Positions 1 to 10,389 of a DNA stretch of 55,639 bases are shown here, one piece after another. Every line of letters starts with the position of its first letter. Position 1 is the first letter of the stretch. Origin of the DNA: Methylobacterium sp. J-048 (GTDB lineage Bacteria; Pseudomonadota; Alphaproteobacteria; Rhizobiales; Beijerinckiaceae). The notes beneath the pieces were generated by a model that was given only the letters and a program-made list of their open reading frames with translations, ran no database searches and was not told the origin of the DNA. Made by a program: the position numbers and the translations under genes. The stretch is from NCBI RefSeq assembly GCF_022829515.1, contig NZ_JAKSYL010000050.1, positions 1 to 55,639 on the forward strand, written 5' to 3'.

Positions 1-309
1 CCGTGCCCGGATCTTCAGGATCCCGTCTTTGACGATGAACGGCGCGTTCTTCTCAGGATCGGCGAAGATGTCGATCGGGTCGATGAATTGTGCATCGCCG
101 AAATCACCGTTCCAGGGCGTGTGCGCTGACCACCGCGCCCGCTCGTTGTTGGACTTCGAAACGCTCAAGTCGTTGAAGTCGTCGGCGAAGACCTTCTTGA
201 ACCGACAGAGCTGCAGCGGCTCGCCCTGCGCCTTCAGCTCCCGACATCCCGCGACCGTGGCGAGGCCGACCAAGGCTGCAACGGTTGGGAATACCCATTT
301 ATTCCGCAT
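1..309 (-). CDS. GH16-like lipoprotein, N-terminal part (runs off the left edge)
   Basis: This minus-strand gene starts at 309 and is still open at base 1, so only 103 N-terminal residues are visible. Residues 1-22 form a lipoprotein signal: a short basic start (MRNKW), a hydrophobic stretch and a VAGC lipobox with the Cys at 22. The mature part contains FADDFNDL followed by a WSAHTPWNGDFGDA stretch. That arrangement resembles the start of the glycoside hydrolase family 16 beta-sandwich (endo-glucanases and polysaccharide-processing enzymes). The catalytic ExDxxE motif would lie beyond the window and cannot be checked. An AT-rich patch near 345-400, unlike the GC-rich surroundings, probably carries its promoter. 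The family call is an inference from the N-terminal pattern; the lipoprotein call is firmer. Confidence 0.6.
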   Translation of the reverse strand, partial: MRNKWVFPTVAALVGLATVAGCRELKAQGEPLQLCRFKKVFADDFNDLSVSKSNNERARWSAHTPWNGDFGDAQFIDPIDIFADPEKNAPFIVKDGILKIRAR

Positions 310-679
310 CAAGCGCGCACCCATTCGGTTCACCGGCGTTTTCAGCGAGTTTTATGACTCAAGTTTTGCCTTATTAAAGGATTTATATAGTTTTGGTCCA
401 GAGGGAAGGGCGGAGAACTGCCGAGGCCCAGACACGGCGCGGCGCGGTTTCGCGAGCCGTCGCGGACGCGCAGGCCTTGTGCGCCGCAGCACACAGGGGC
501 CCGGGCCGCACTGCGTCGCTTGCTCCGGGCGTCACGGATTTTGGTGGAACACGACGCGCGCGTGTGGCGGCGGTCACACCAGCCGACGCGCCGACATCGC
601 GAGTGCAGCGAACCCGACACCGACCGTGAGGCGGCCGGCTCGGATGATGTCGTCGACGGGCAGGACCCGTCCCGGAAGC
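310..679. other. Intergenic region upstream of the GH16-like lipoprotein
   Basis: I see no convincing gene here; the ORFs that cross it have random composition. The stretch at about 345-400 is strikingly AT-rich for this genome and reads on the minus strand as TATATAAATCC followed by TTAATAAGG. It is the most likely promoter region for the lipoprotein gene. The rest (about 400-679) is GC-rich and featureless to my eye. Confidence 0.4.
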
Positions 680-1333
680 TTAGAACGCGAAACCGACTTC
701 GGCCGCGAAGGCATCGAGGAGCGGGAGCGAGGCGTCGAACAGCGGGCGCGCGCCAAAAGCGTCGCCGGCGCGCACGAATAGGGTCGCCTTGGCGTTGCGG
801 TGCGGGCCGAACACGCAGGCGAGGCGGCCGTCGTCCTTGAGTTGGTCCAACAGGGCCTGCGGCCGGACCTCGACCCGGCCGTTAATCAGGATCACGTCGA
901 AGGGCGCCTGCTTGGGGGCGCCCGCCTGCAGCGGCCCCTCGATCACCCGCGCCGAAGTGCCGAGCTTGGCGCGGGCCGTCTCGGCGAGGTCGGGAACCGA
1001 TTCCAGGGCTGTCACGTCCGCGCCCAGATCCGCCATCACGGCGGCGGCGTAGCCGGTGCCGGTGCCGACATCTAGGGCTTTGGCGCTGGGCCGGATCTTC
1101 AGAGCCTGAATCAGCCGGGCGAGCACCATCGGGGCCGGCAGGCAGCGGCTCTCGCCGCCCGCGCCGTCGAGCCGCAGGGTCTGATCGATATAGGCGAACG
1201 GCTCGCGGCCCTTGGGCACGAAGGCCTCGCGGGGCACCGTGTCGAACGCGTCGAGCACCGCGTTGTCGTTCACGTCGAAGGTCCGCAACTGGCAGTCGAC
1301 CATCATCCGCCGCGCCTGCGCGTAATCGATCAT
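680..1333 (-). CDS. Protein-L-isoaspartate O-methyltransferase family protein
   Basis: This is a 217-residue SAM-dependent methyltransferase of the Pcm family, whose members methylate isoaspartyl residues in damaged proteins for repair. The start at 1333 (MIDYAQARRMMVDCQLRT) matches the usual alphaproteobacterial Pcm-like N-terminus; an in-frame extension to 1393 is Arg/Ala-rich and unlikely. Residues 31-41 (DTVPREAFVP) and the SAM-binding motif I ALDVGTGTGY (86-95) are clear, followed by an acidic residue at the end of strand 2 (ALES). Many alphaproteobacterial members of this subgroup lie next to tolC and their catalytic role is less certain than that of E. coli Pcm; tolC is not next to it here. 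The gene appears to stand alone. Confidence 0.85.
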   Translation of the reverse strand: MIDYAQARRMMVDCQLRTFDVNDNAVLDAFDTVPREAFVPKGREPFAYIDQTLRLDGAGGESRCLPAPMVLARLIQALKIRPSAKALDVGTGTGYAAAVMADLGADVTALESVPDLAETARAKLGTSARVIEGPLQAGAPKQAPFDVILINGRVEVRPQALLDQLKDDGRLACVFGPHRNAKATLFVRAGDAFGARPLFDASLPLLDAFAAEVGFAF

Positions 1334-1675
1334 CGAACCGTGTCCTCGAACCGGATCGGAACGCCGCCCCCGCCGGGCCGCGGCGCGTGCCACGATCCCC
1401 GGCCAAGCTCAAGTGTTCCGGACGCGCGCGTTTTCGGAGATCACTCGCCAAAACGCAAGGTTTTCGCGGGGGAACCGGCCCTGCAGGGCAACGCTCGGCC
1501 CGGCCACCTCAACATTCGGGCCGTTCGGCGACGATGGCGCGCACAAGGTGGGTTACGGCCGCATCCCGCTGTCGCGCCTGGGTTGTCCAAGGGGTCGCGT
1601 TGCGCGGCCTGACGTTGAATAAAGAGTGCAGACCGGACCGGGCGATCCAAGACGCCGGCCATCTCGGGAGACATC
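1334..1675. other. Intergenic region between the pcm-like gene and the sorbosone dehydrogenase gene
   Basis: This is a divergent promoter region of 342 bases. Short ORFs cross it but none has credible composition or a ribosome binding site. A CTCGGGAG ribosome binding site lies at 1663-1670, just before the dehydrogenase ATG at 1676. I could not pick out a confident promoter or operator. Confidence 0.4.
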
Positions 1676-2950
1676 ATGACGCCAGTCAACAAGCCGATCC
1701 TCACCCGCGGGCTCGCCGCCGCGCTCGCCTGCCTGGGCTTCGGGACCGGAGCCCCGGACGCGGTGCGCGCGCAGGAGACGCAGGCCAGCTCAGCGCCTCC
1801 GGCGAGCGTGCAGATCGACCGCGGCTCGGCGCTCTTCGGACGTCCCGAGGGCGGCAACGCGGCCAAGCTCGCCCCGGTGGCTGGCCCGCCCCTGGCGACC
1901 GCCGCGGCCAAGCTGCCGCTCGACAAGCTCAAGGTGCCCGACGGCTTCAAGGTCGAAGTCTATGCCAGCGGTCTGGCGAACGCGCGCTCGATGACCCAGG
2001 CGCCCGACGGGACCCTGTTCGTCGGCACCCGCACGGTCGGCAAGGTTTACGCCGTGCTGCCGCAGGCGGGCCCGGACGGCAAGCGCGAGGTCAAGACCAT
2101 CGCGTCGGGGTTGCACCGGCCGAACGGCGTCGCGTTCCACGACGGCGCGCTCTACGTGGCCGAGCTGTCGAAGATCTGGCGCTACGACGACATCGCCAAG
2201 CACCTCGACGACTCCGAGAAGCCGAGCCTCGTCTACGACGACCTGCCGAAGGACGAGGCCCATGGCTGGAAGTTCATCGCCATCGGGCCGGACAACAAGC
2301 TCTACGTGCCGGTCGGCGCGCCCGGCAACATCGTGATGCCCCCGGACACGCACGCGCAAATCCGGCGAATCGATCTCGACGGCAAGAACGCCGAGGTGAT
2401 CGCCCGCGGCGTGCGCAACACGGTCGGCTTCGACTGGAACCCGAAGACCAAGCAGCTCTGGTTCACCGATAACGGTCGCGACTGGGTCTCGGAGGATATC
2501 CCGAACGACGAGCTGAACGTGCTGACCGAGCCTGGCAAGCAGCATTTCGGCTACCCGTTCTGCCATCAGGGCACGTTCACCGATCCGGAATACGGCTGGG
2601 GCCATTCCTGCGCGGAATTCACCGCCCCGGTGGGCCTGCTCGGGCCGCACACGGCCTCGCTCGGCATGCGGTTCTACACGGGCGCGCAGTTCCCGGAAGC
2701 CTACAAGGACGCGGTCTTCATCGCCCGGCACGGGTCCTGGAACCGCACGACCAAGCTCGGCGGCGACGTGGTGGTGGCAAGGCCCGGCCCGGACGGCAAG
2801 GTCGCGTCCGTGGAGCCGTTCCTGACCGGCTTCTTGCAGGACAACAAGTACGCCGGGCGCCCGGTGGACGTGCTGGTCGCCAAGGACGGGTCGCTGCTCG
2901 TCTCGGATGATTACAACGGCGCGATCTACCGCGTCAGCTACGGCCAGTGA
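1676..2950 (+). CDS. PQQ-dependent sugar dehydrogenase (L-sorbosone dehydrogenase family)
   Basis: A 424-residue periplasmic beta-propeller enzyme. Residues 1-32 are a Sec signal peptide ending VRA-QE. The mature part carries propeller blades typical of soluble glucose/sorbosone dehydrogenases: LKVPDGFKVEVYASGL, a GLHRPNGVAF-type blade, WFTDNGRDW, an HGSWNR block and the C-terminal GRPVDVLVAKDGSLLVSDD. Members oxidise sugars or aldose-like substrates with PQQ and pass electrons to a cytochrome. The next gene, overlapping by one base, encodes a dihaem cytochrome c and is the obvious partner. The start at 1676 is supported by the ribosome binding site at 1663-1670. The substrate cannot be inferred. 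The host evidently makes PQQ (see pqqA genes at 24709-24967). Confidence 0.88.
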   Translation: MTPVNKPILTRGLAAALACLGFGTGAPDAVRAQETQASSAPPASVQIDRGSALFGRPEGGNAAKLAPVAGPPLATAAAKLPLDKLKVPDGFKVEVYASGLANARSMTQAPDGTLFVGTRTVGKVYAVLPQAGPDGKREVKTIASGLHRPNGVAFHDGALYVAELSKIWRYDDIAKHLDDSEKPSLVYDDLPKDEAHGWKFIAIGPDNKLYVPVGAPGNIVMPPDTHAQIRRIDLDGKNAEVIARGVRNTVGFDWNPKTKQLWFTDNGRDWVSEDIPNDELNVLTEPGKQHFGYPFCHQGTFTDPEYGWGHSCAEFTAPVGLLGPHTASLGMRFYTGAQFPEAYKDAVFIARHGSWNRTTKLGGDVVVARPGPDGKVASVEPFLTGFLQDNKYAGRPVDVLVAKDGSLLVSDDYNGAIYRVSYGQ

Positions 2951-3558
2951 TGCGCGGCCTTGCGAGGATCGGGGTGATCCGGGGGCTCGCCCCGGCCCTC
3001 GGCGCCCTGCTGGCGGGTGCGGCTCTGGCCGCGCCCCAGTCCGCCGCGCCCCAGTCGGCCGTGCCGGAGCGCTTGGCGCCGTGCGTGGCCTGCCACGGGA
3101 GCGGCACCTCCGAGGCCGAGGGCGTGCCCTCGCTCGGCGGACAGCAGGCGGATTACGTCGTGACGCAGCTGTTCCAGTTCCGGGAGAAGCAGCGCGAGGC
3201 CTCGCCGATGAACGACATCGCCGCCGGCTTCTCCGACGACGACCTGCGCGCCTATGCCGATGCGGTCGCGACCCTGCCGCCGCCCGCGTGGTCGGGGCCT
3301 GCGGCGGACCCGGCCCTGGTCGCACGCGCCCAGGCGCTGGTCGCCAAGCACCAGTGCAATTCCTGTCACGGCGCCGACTTGGCCGGCCGGGACGCGATTC
3401 CCCGGATCCGGGCGCAGCGGGAGGAGTACCTCGCCCAGGCTCTCGCAGCCTACAAGTCGAACGCCCGGCCCGGCTACGACCCGGCGATGAACGAGGTCGC
3501 GCAGGATTTGAGCGACGCCGATATCAAGGATCTGGCAGCCTACGTGTCGCGGCTCTGA
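2950..3558 (+). CDS. Dihaem cytochrome c (c4-like)
   Basis: A 202-residue exported cytochrome with a signal peptide (about 1-28, ending ALA-AP) and two class I haem sites: CVACH at 45-49 and CNSCH at 136-140. Each half has a candidate Met axial ligand in the right place (Met88 in SPMNDIAAG and Met180 in DPAMNEVAQDL), and each ends in the helix typical of cytochrome c4 (DIKDLAAYVSRL in the second). The ATG at 2950 shares its A with the TGA of the dehydrogenase gene. A GTG one codon earlier is also possible. Translational coupling strongly suggests that it takes electrons from the PQQ enzyme and hands them to the terminal oxidase chain. Confidence 0.9.
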   Translation: MRGLARIGVIRGLAPALGALLAGAALAAPQSAAPQSAVPERLAPCVACHGSGTSEAEGVPSLGGQQADYVVTQLFQFREKQREASPMNDIAAGFSDDDLRAYADAVATLPPPAWSGPAADPALVARAQALVAKHQCNSCHGADLAGRDAIPRIRAQREEYLAQALAAYKSNARPGYDPAMNEVAQDLSDADIKDLAAYVSRL

Positions 3559-3567
3559 GGGCCGCGC

Positions 3568-4344
3568 CTACCCCACCACGCGCAGCGTATCGCCCACCGC
3601 GAGCGCCCCGCCTTCGATCACCTCGGCGTAGACCCCGAGGTCGCGGTGCCCGAGGCGCGCGTCGAGGGTCCAGGGGATGTCGTGGTCGCGCACGCCGCTC
3701 ACCGGATCGACGTTGGTCGCGGCGCAGCGCACCGTACGCTTGGTGATCTTGAGCCGCAGCCCGCTCGGCGCCTCGATCACCTGGCCGACCATATCCAGTT
3801 CGGCGAACGGCGCCAGCCCCTCGACCAGCAGGTTGCCGCGGAAGCGCAGCGGATCGACCGGCGCACCGAGATAGTCTTCCACCGCGGCCACGCTCGCCCG
3901 GTTGATCAGCGAGACGTAGCCGGTGGGCGAATCGGTGAACCGGTATTGCGGCGGCGCCGCCAGCACCTTTGGCTCGCCCCGCAGGCTTTCCGGCAGGGTG
4001 CGCCGCATCAGGTCGGCGAGCCCATCCCGGCCGGCTTCGGTGTCGAGCCGGAAGGCCAGCGATTCCCCGGCATGCTCCACCGTGAGGGTGGCGGAGGCAT
4101 CGTCGTAGCGGGTGCGCAGGCGGGCCAGGGCCTCGTCGCGCATCAGCATAAGGTACTTGGTCTTGGGCTGGTGCCGCGGCGCGACCGGGTTGAAGCCCGA
4201 AGGCCCGTTCTCGATGGCGTAGAGCCGGTCCCCCGGGAAGAACCCGCTGGTCTCCAGCTCCGCCCGGTCCAGCGGCTCGGGGCTCAGGCCCTTCACGGGG
4301 TAGCGATAGAGGCCGAGGAGGCCGATTTCGAGGGCGGCTTGCAT
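3568..4344 (-). CDS. MOSC domain protein (MOSC N-terminal barrel plus MOSC)
   Basis: A 258-residue protein with an N-terminal MOSC_N beta-barrel (LGLYRYPVKGLSPEPLD, residues 10-26) and a C-terminal MOSC domain containing the conserved Cys207 in RTVRCAATNVDP. That Cys is the ligand or sulfur site used by relatives such as mARC, YcbX and the C-terminal domain of molybdenum-cofactor sulfurase. Relatives often work in N-hydroxylated base detoxification or Moco handling. The start at 4344 (MQAALEIGLLGLYRYPVKGL) agrees with the family; a longer in-frame reading to 4536 would invade the clpB leader. It is transcribed divergently from clpB and convergently with the cytochrome gene. Confidence 0.85.
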   Translation of the reverse strand: MQAALEIGLLGLYRYPVKGLSPEPLDRAELETSGFFPGDRLYAIENGPSGFNPVAPRHQPKTKYLMLMRDEALARLRTRYDDASATLTVEHAGESLAFRLDTEAGRDGLADLMRRTLPESLRGEPKVLAAPPQYRFTDSPTGYVSLINRASVAAVEDYLGAPVDPLRFRGNLLVEGLAPFAELDMVGQVIEAPSGLRLKITKRTVRCAATNVDPVSGVRDHDIPWTLDARLGHRDLGVYAEVIEGGALAVGDTLRVVG

Positions 4345-4391
4345 GCGCGGAGGGTGGCTCGGAAAAGCTGTGCCACGCAAGGCCCGAGCCC

Positions 4392-4419
4392 CTTGTGGTG
4401 CGCAAATACAACACCACAT
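4392..4419 (+). promoter_or_regulatory. Candidate heat-shock (sigma-32) promoter for clpB
   Basis: CTTGTG at 4392-4397 and CCACAT at 4414-4419 are separated by 16 bases, resembling the CTTG/CCNNAT elements of sigma-32 promoters. They lie about 120 bases upstream of the clpB start. clpB is classically heat-shock controlled, which motivated the search. The match is partial. Confidence 0.35.
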
Positions 4420-4538
4420 CGGGTCTACCGGTGGCTTTCGGCGCCGGGGCCCCTCGCGGCAGAGTGCCGGGGGGCGACGTTTCGGCAGGGCCGCGCCATC
4501 TCGGGCGGCGGATGCCGGCACGGGAGGGTGAGACACGC

Positions 4539-7175
<2,637 letters not shown>

Positions 7176-7193
7176 GCGTCTCGGTTTCGAGTG

Positions 7194-7229
7194 GGGCGGC
7201 GCGCCGGACGAGGGCGCGCCGCCCTTTTT
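7194..7229 (+). terminator. Rho-independent terminator of clpB
   Basis: A perfect 12-bp GC stem (7194-7205 with 7213-7224), a 7-base loop and five T residues at 7225-7229, starting 19 bases after the clpB stop codon. Confidence 0.93.
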
Positions 7230-7253
7230 GTATCTGCTGTGTGCCTCGGACCA

Positions 7254-8402
7254 TCAGCTCGCTGCAACACGCCGAACCCGTGCCAGGATCGCCAGCTGCA
7301 GCGCGAGGCCCGCAGCCGTCACGGCGGCGGCGGTCATCGGCAGGGCGGAGACGCCCGCCAGCGTGACCACGCCGCCGCCGAGCGCTGCGCCGGCCGCGCC
7401 ACCGAGATAGTTCGCCGAGCTGTTCAGCGCGACGGCGACGCTGCCGTGTTCGGGCCGGTGGTGGAGTAGGGCATGCTGCTGCGGCGCCTGTGACGCCCAG
7501 CCCATCGCGCCCCAGATCAGCATCGGCAGGTAGCCGAGAACCGAGGCGCCGAGCAGGCCGGGCAGCAATGCGAGCGCCAGCGTCAGCGCGGCCAGGATCA
7601 CGGCCATCACCCGGCGCGGATCGCGCGTCCGGTCGATCAGCGGGCCGACGGAAAAACTGCCCACCATCCCGCCGATGCCCCAGGCCCAGAAATACGAGGC
7701 CGCCGCGTTGCCCAGCCCGGCCCGGTCGAGGAGCGGCGCAAGGTAGGTGTAGAGTCCGAGGCTGGCGATGGCGGTGAGGAAGGTGACCGCCACGGTCGCG
7801 CCCACCGACGCGTCGGTCAGCAGGGCGGCCCGGGCCCGCCAGGAGGGCGGCTCCGCGGCCTCGATGTCGGGCAGGCGTGCCAGGATCGCGACCGTGGCGA
7901 CGGCGCCCAGGAGTGTCACCATCCACAGGGCGCCCTGCCAGCCGAACCGTTCGGCGATCCACAACCCGGCCGGCACGCCGATCACCGTCCCGGTGCTCAT
8001 GCCGCCGAGCGTCAGCGCCAGGGCGCGTCCCTTCCGGCTCGGCTCTACCAAGGTCGCGGCCGACGCGATCGCCACCGGCGCGTACAGGCCGGCCGCGAGC
8101 CCGGCCAGCGCCCGGGCCAGGAGCAGCTCCCCCAACCCGGTCGCGAGCGCGCTCAGCGCGTTTGCCAGGGTGAAGACCGCCAGCGCCAGACCGAGGACCC
8201 GCCGCACCGGTTTTCCGGCCAGCAGGGTGGCGCAGACCGGGGCGGCCAGCGCGTAAGCTAGGGTGAAGACCGTGACCGCCTGGCCGGCCTCGCCGGGCTC
8301 GACCTGGAACGCGGCGCCGATCCCCGGCAGCAGCCCCGCGACCACATACGCATCCAAGCCCAGGGCGAACATCCCGAGCGCCAGAACCGCGATTCGTTTC
8401 AT
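7254..8402 (-). CDS. MFS transporter (AraJ/drug-efflux type)
   Basis: A 382-residue inner-membrane transporter with about 12 hydrophobic segments. The N-terminal motif ALGLDAYVVAGLLPGIGAAF and the loop 2-3 motif GKPVRRVLGLAL resemble the AraJ/PbuE subgroup of drug and sugar exporters. The start at 8402 (MKRIAVLALG) begins directly with the first membrane helix; longer readings run through the shared promoter and over the ArsR gene. The divergent ArsR-family gene and the palindrome between them suggest this pump is repressed until an effector binds the regulator. The substrate is unknown. Confidence 0.85.
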   Translation of the reverse strand: MKRIAVLALGMFALGLDAYVVAGLLPGIGAAFQVEPGEAGQAVTVFTLAYALAAPVCATLLAGKPVRRVLGLALAVFTLANALSALATGLGELLLARALAGLAAGLYAPVAIASAATLVEPSRKGRALALTLGGMSTGTVIGVPAGLWIAERFGWQGALWMVTLLGAVATVAILARLPDIEAAEPPSWRARAALLTDASVGATVAVTFLTAIASLGLYTYLAPLLDRAGLGNAAASYFWAWGIGGMVGSFSVGPLIDRTRDPRRVMAVILAALTLALALLPGLLGASVLGYLPMLIWGAMGWASQAPQQHALLHHRPEHGSVAVALNSSANYLGGAAGAALGGGVVTLAGVSALPMTAAAVTAAGLALQLAILARVRRVAAS

Positions 8403-8421
8403 GTCTCGCCGCCTCTTTACG

Positions 8422-8443
8422 ATGTACGACGAAAATCGTACAT
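8422..8443. promoter_or_regulatory. Operator-like palindrome between the MFS and ArsR genes
   Basis: Perfect 8-bp arms ATGTACGA (8422-8429) and TCGTACAT (8436-8443) are separated by CGAAAA. The site fills most of the 51-base gap between the divergent starts at 8402 and 8454, the expected place for an autoregulatory ArsR-family operator. Confidence 0.75.
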
Positions 8444-8453
8444 AAACGGCACC

Positions 8454-8783
8454 ATGAGCCCCCGCAAGTTCTTCCACCCGGACGTCGCCGACCTGACGCT
8501 GCACCGCATCCTGTTCGCGCTTAGCGATCCGACCCGCCTCACCGTGGTGTCGGAGCTGATGAGGACCGGTGAATGCGCATCGGGCGATCTCCTGGCCGAG
8601 AGCGTGCCGCGCTCGACCATGACGCACCATCTCAAAATCCTGCGGGAGGCCGGCGTGACCCGCACCCGGCCCGAGGGGATGCGCTGCCTGATCTCACTGC
8701 GCCGGGAGGATATCGACGCGCGCTTCCCCGGCCTTCTCGACGCGATCCTGACCCATGGCGGTGCCGAGTCGTCAGCACCGTAA
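8454..8783 (+). CDS. ArsR-family transcriptional regulator
   Basis: A 109-residue winged-helix repressor. The ArsR/HTH_20 core is clear: LHRILFALSDPTRLTVVSEL, then the recognition helix region STMTHHLKILREAGVTRT, then the wing GMRCLISLRRED. There is no typical CxC metal-binding motif in the alpha-3 region, so the ligand is probably organic rather than a metal. It is divergent from the MFS gene with a perfect palindrome in between. The most likely role is repressor of the pump and of itself. The folded repeat at 8790-8890 follows immediately. Confidence 0.88.
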   Translation: MSPRKFFHPDVADLTLHRILFALSDPTRLTVVSELMRTGECASGDLLAESVPRSTMTHHLKILREAGVTRTRPEGMRCLISLRREDIDARFPGLLDAILTHGGAESSAP

Positions 8784-8789
8784 GGATTG

Positions 8790-8890
8790 GGTTTCCGAAG
8801 GGCATGCCCTTCGGCGGGTTATCGGGGCAGCGCCCTGATGTTGCAGGGCTCTGCCCTGCACCCGCAAAAGGTCGAAGACCTTTTGAAACC
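8790..8890. repeat. Intergenic multi-hairpin repeat element
   Basis: A 101-base block bounded by GGTTTC (8790-8795) and its complement GAAACC (8885-8890). Inside lie four smaller inverted repeats in a row: CCGAAGGGCATGCCCTTCGG (8795-8814), GGGC/GCCC (8825-8835), GCAGGGC/GCCCTGC (8843-8859) and AAAAGGTC/GACCTTTT (8866-8884). The whole could fold as a cloverleaf-like structure. It sits between convergent genes, so it could also act as a bidirectional terminator. From memory similar blocks recur between genes in Methylobacterium and relatives. No second copy was seen in this window. Confidence 0.75.
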
Positions 8891-8916
8891 TAGAGTTTTA
8901 AGCGTGGATCAGGCCG

Positions 8917-9810
8917 CTAGGCCTTGCGGATCGCTGAAGCCAGATCGGCCGCCTGCTCCCGGTCCCGACAGACCAGCCAGAGGTCGTCGTGGGCGGACAA
9001 CTCGGCGTCGAACAGGTCGATGAAGGCCGCCGGCGGGGAGGCGAGGTCCGGCCAGTGGTAGAGGCGAAAGCCCAGGGCCTCGAACAGGGGCAGGATCGGC
9101 GCCAGGTCCCAGAGCTTGTTGTTGCTCAGCGTCGCGTCGAGCCGGCCCGTGGCCAGGAGCGCGGCGTCCGAGATCGTGCCGCCCTCGCTCCAGGGGAACC
9201 AGCCGCGCCCGAAATCCACGGTGTAGCGCTGCGCGGTGACCGCCAGCCAGCCGACATGGCCGGTGCGGCTTGTGGACGGTTTCAACGCGCGCAACGCCTC
9301 CGTCCGGCGTCCGCCCCGGGTCGGCGCCCAGAAGGCCCGGCCCTCATGGGCTGCAAACAGGATGCCGCGGGCCGCCTCCGGCGCTTCGATGCGGGCGGGC
9401 CCGGACCGGTCCTCGTTCCAGGCCGGCAGGTTCATCACGCCGGCGCGGGGCCAGCCGGCGCGACAGGCCGCCACCATCACGCCCCAGCCCGACAGGCCGC
9501 CCGCGAAGGGCCGCGTGCCGTCGATCGGGTCGCCCACGAAGGTCCACGCATCCCGGGCCAGCAGGGTCTTGGCGGTTGCGTGCCCCAGGTCGTCGGCCGT
9601 CTCCTCCTCGATCAGGTCGGGGCCGAAGCGGGCGTGCAGCAGACGACTGACGGCGAGGTCGGCCTCGGTGAGCGCCTGGCCGAGGTCGGGGCCCTTGTTG
9701 GTCATGGCGAGCCCAGCCGCCCGCATCGCGAGCGCCAGCGGCGCCGCGTCCTCGGCGAAAGCGAGCATCTCGGCCAGGACGGCGTCGATCGGGGCGTCGG
9801 GCTGGATCAT
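8917..9810 (-). CDS. Inositol monophosphatase family protein (possible histidinol-phosphatase)
   Basis: A 297-residue Mg-dependent phosphatase of the IMPase/FBPase fold. All three metal-site motifs are visible: EEE at 68-70, DPIDGT at 94-99 and WDLAP at 234-238. Alphaproteobacterial members of this subgroup are often annotated as histidinol-phosphatase HisN, but neighbours here give no histidine context, so inositol- or nucleotide-phosphate substrates remain possible. The ATG at 9810 overlaps the stop of the upstream NUDIX gene by four bases (ATGA), so the two are translationally coupled. Confidence 0.85.
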   Translation of the reverse strand: MIQPDAPIDAVLAEMLAFAEDAAPLALAMRAAGLAMTNKGPDLGQALTEADLAVSRLLHARFGPDLIEEETADDLGHATAKTLLARDAWTFVGDPIDGTRPFAGGLSGWGVMVAACRAGWPRAGVMNLPAWNEDRSGPARIEAPEAARGILFAAHEGRAFWAPTRGGRRTEALRALKPSTSRTGHVGWLAVTAQRYTVDFGRGWFPWSEGGTISDAALLATGRLDATLSNNKLWDLAPILPLFEALGFRLYHWPDLASPPAAFIDLFDAELSAHDDLWLVCRDREQAADLASAIRKA

Positions 9811-10382
9811 GCGGCGAACAGCTCCGGACGGCGCAGCATCAGCGCTTGGACGAGAACCAGGGTCTTCAGGTCGGCCAGGCGGCCCGAGCGCACCTGCTCC
9901 GCCAGGGCGGCCAGGGGCAGTTCCAGCACCTCGACCTGTTCGCCCTCGCCGGGCAGGCCGCCGCCGGGGCCGACCCGGTCGGTTGCCGTATAGGGGGCGA
10001 GGTAGAGCCACAACCGTTCGGAGGAGACGCTCGGCATGCTGTAGGCGTGGGTCACGGGCTCGAGCCGATCAAGCTGCAGGCCCGCCTCCTCCATCGCCTC
10101 GCGGATCGCGGTCTCTTCCGGCTCGCCGCCGTCGAGGCCGCCCGCGGGCGCCTCGTCGAGGGAAGCGGGCTCGCCCCAGAAGGCGGGGCCAACCCGGTTC
10201 TGCCGGACCAGCAGGGCGACCCGCCGCTCCGGATCGTAGGGCAGCACGCAGGCCGCCTCGCCGTGGTCTTCCAGGGCCCGCGGCACCGTGCTGCCGTCGG
10301 GCTGGGTCAGCGTGGCGATGCCGAAGGTGTTCCAGCCCCTGTGGATCACCCGCAGGGGGAGGGCGGTCTGCGTGCCGGTCAT
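9807..10382 (-). CDS. NUDIX hydrolase (ADP-ribose/ADP-sugar pyrophosphatase type)
   Basis: A 191-residue NUDIX protein. The Nudix box spans residues 81-102: GGLDGGEPEETAI then REAMEEAGL. The spacing between the first Glu and the REAMEEAGL core is one residue shorter than the textbook GX5EX7REUXEEXGU, as also seen in nucleoside-diphosphate-sugar pyrophosphatases. A downstream EGEQVEV segment fits the same subgroup. It probably hydrolyses ADP-ribose or a related nucleotide sugar. It is coupled to the phosphatase gene, so the two may handle successive phosphate removals. It starts only 7 bases from the stop of the GST gene upstream. Confidence 0.85.
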   Translation of the reverse strand: MTGTQTALPLRVIHRGWNTFGIATLTQPDGSTVPRALEDHGEAACVLPYDPERRVALLVRQNRVGPAFWGEPASLDEAPAGGLDGGEPEETAIREAMEEAGLQLDRLEPVTHAYSMPSVSSERLWLYLAPYTATDRVGPGGGLPGEGEQVEVLELPLAALAEQVRSGRLADLKTLVLVQALMLRRPELFAA

Positions 10383-10389
10383 GGATGGA

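Noticed and set aside
1340..1612. A 90-residue plus-strand ORF between the pcm-like gene and the sorbosone dehydrogenase gene
   Set aside because: Random composition, no ribosome binding site and no family resemblance.
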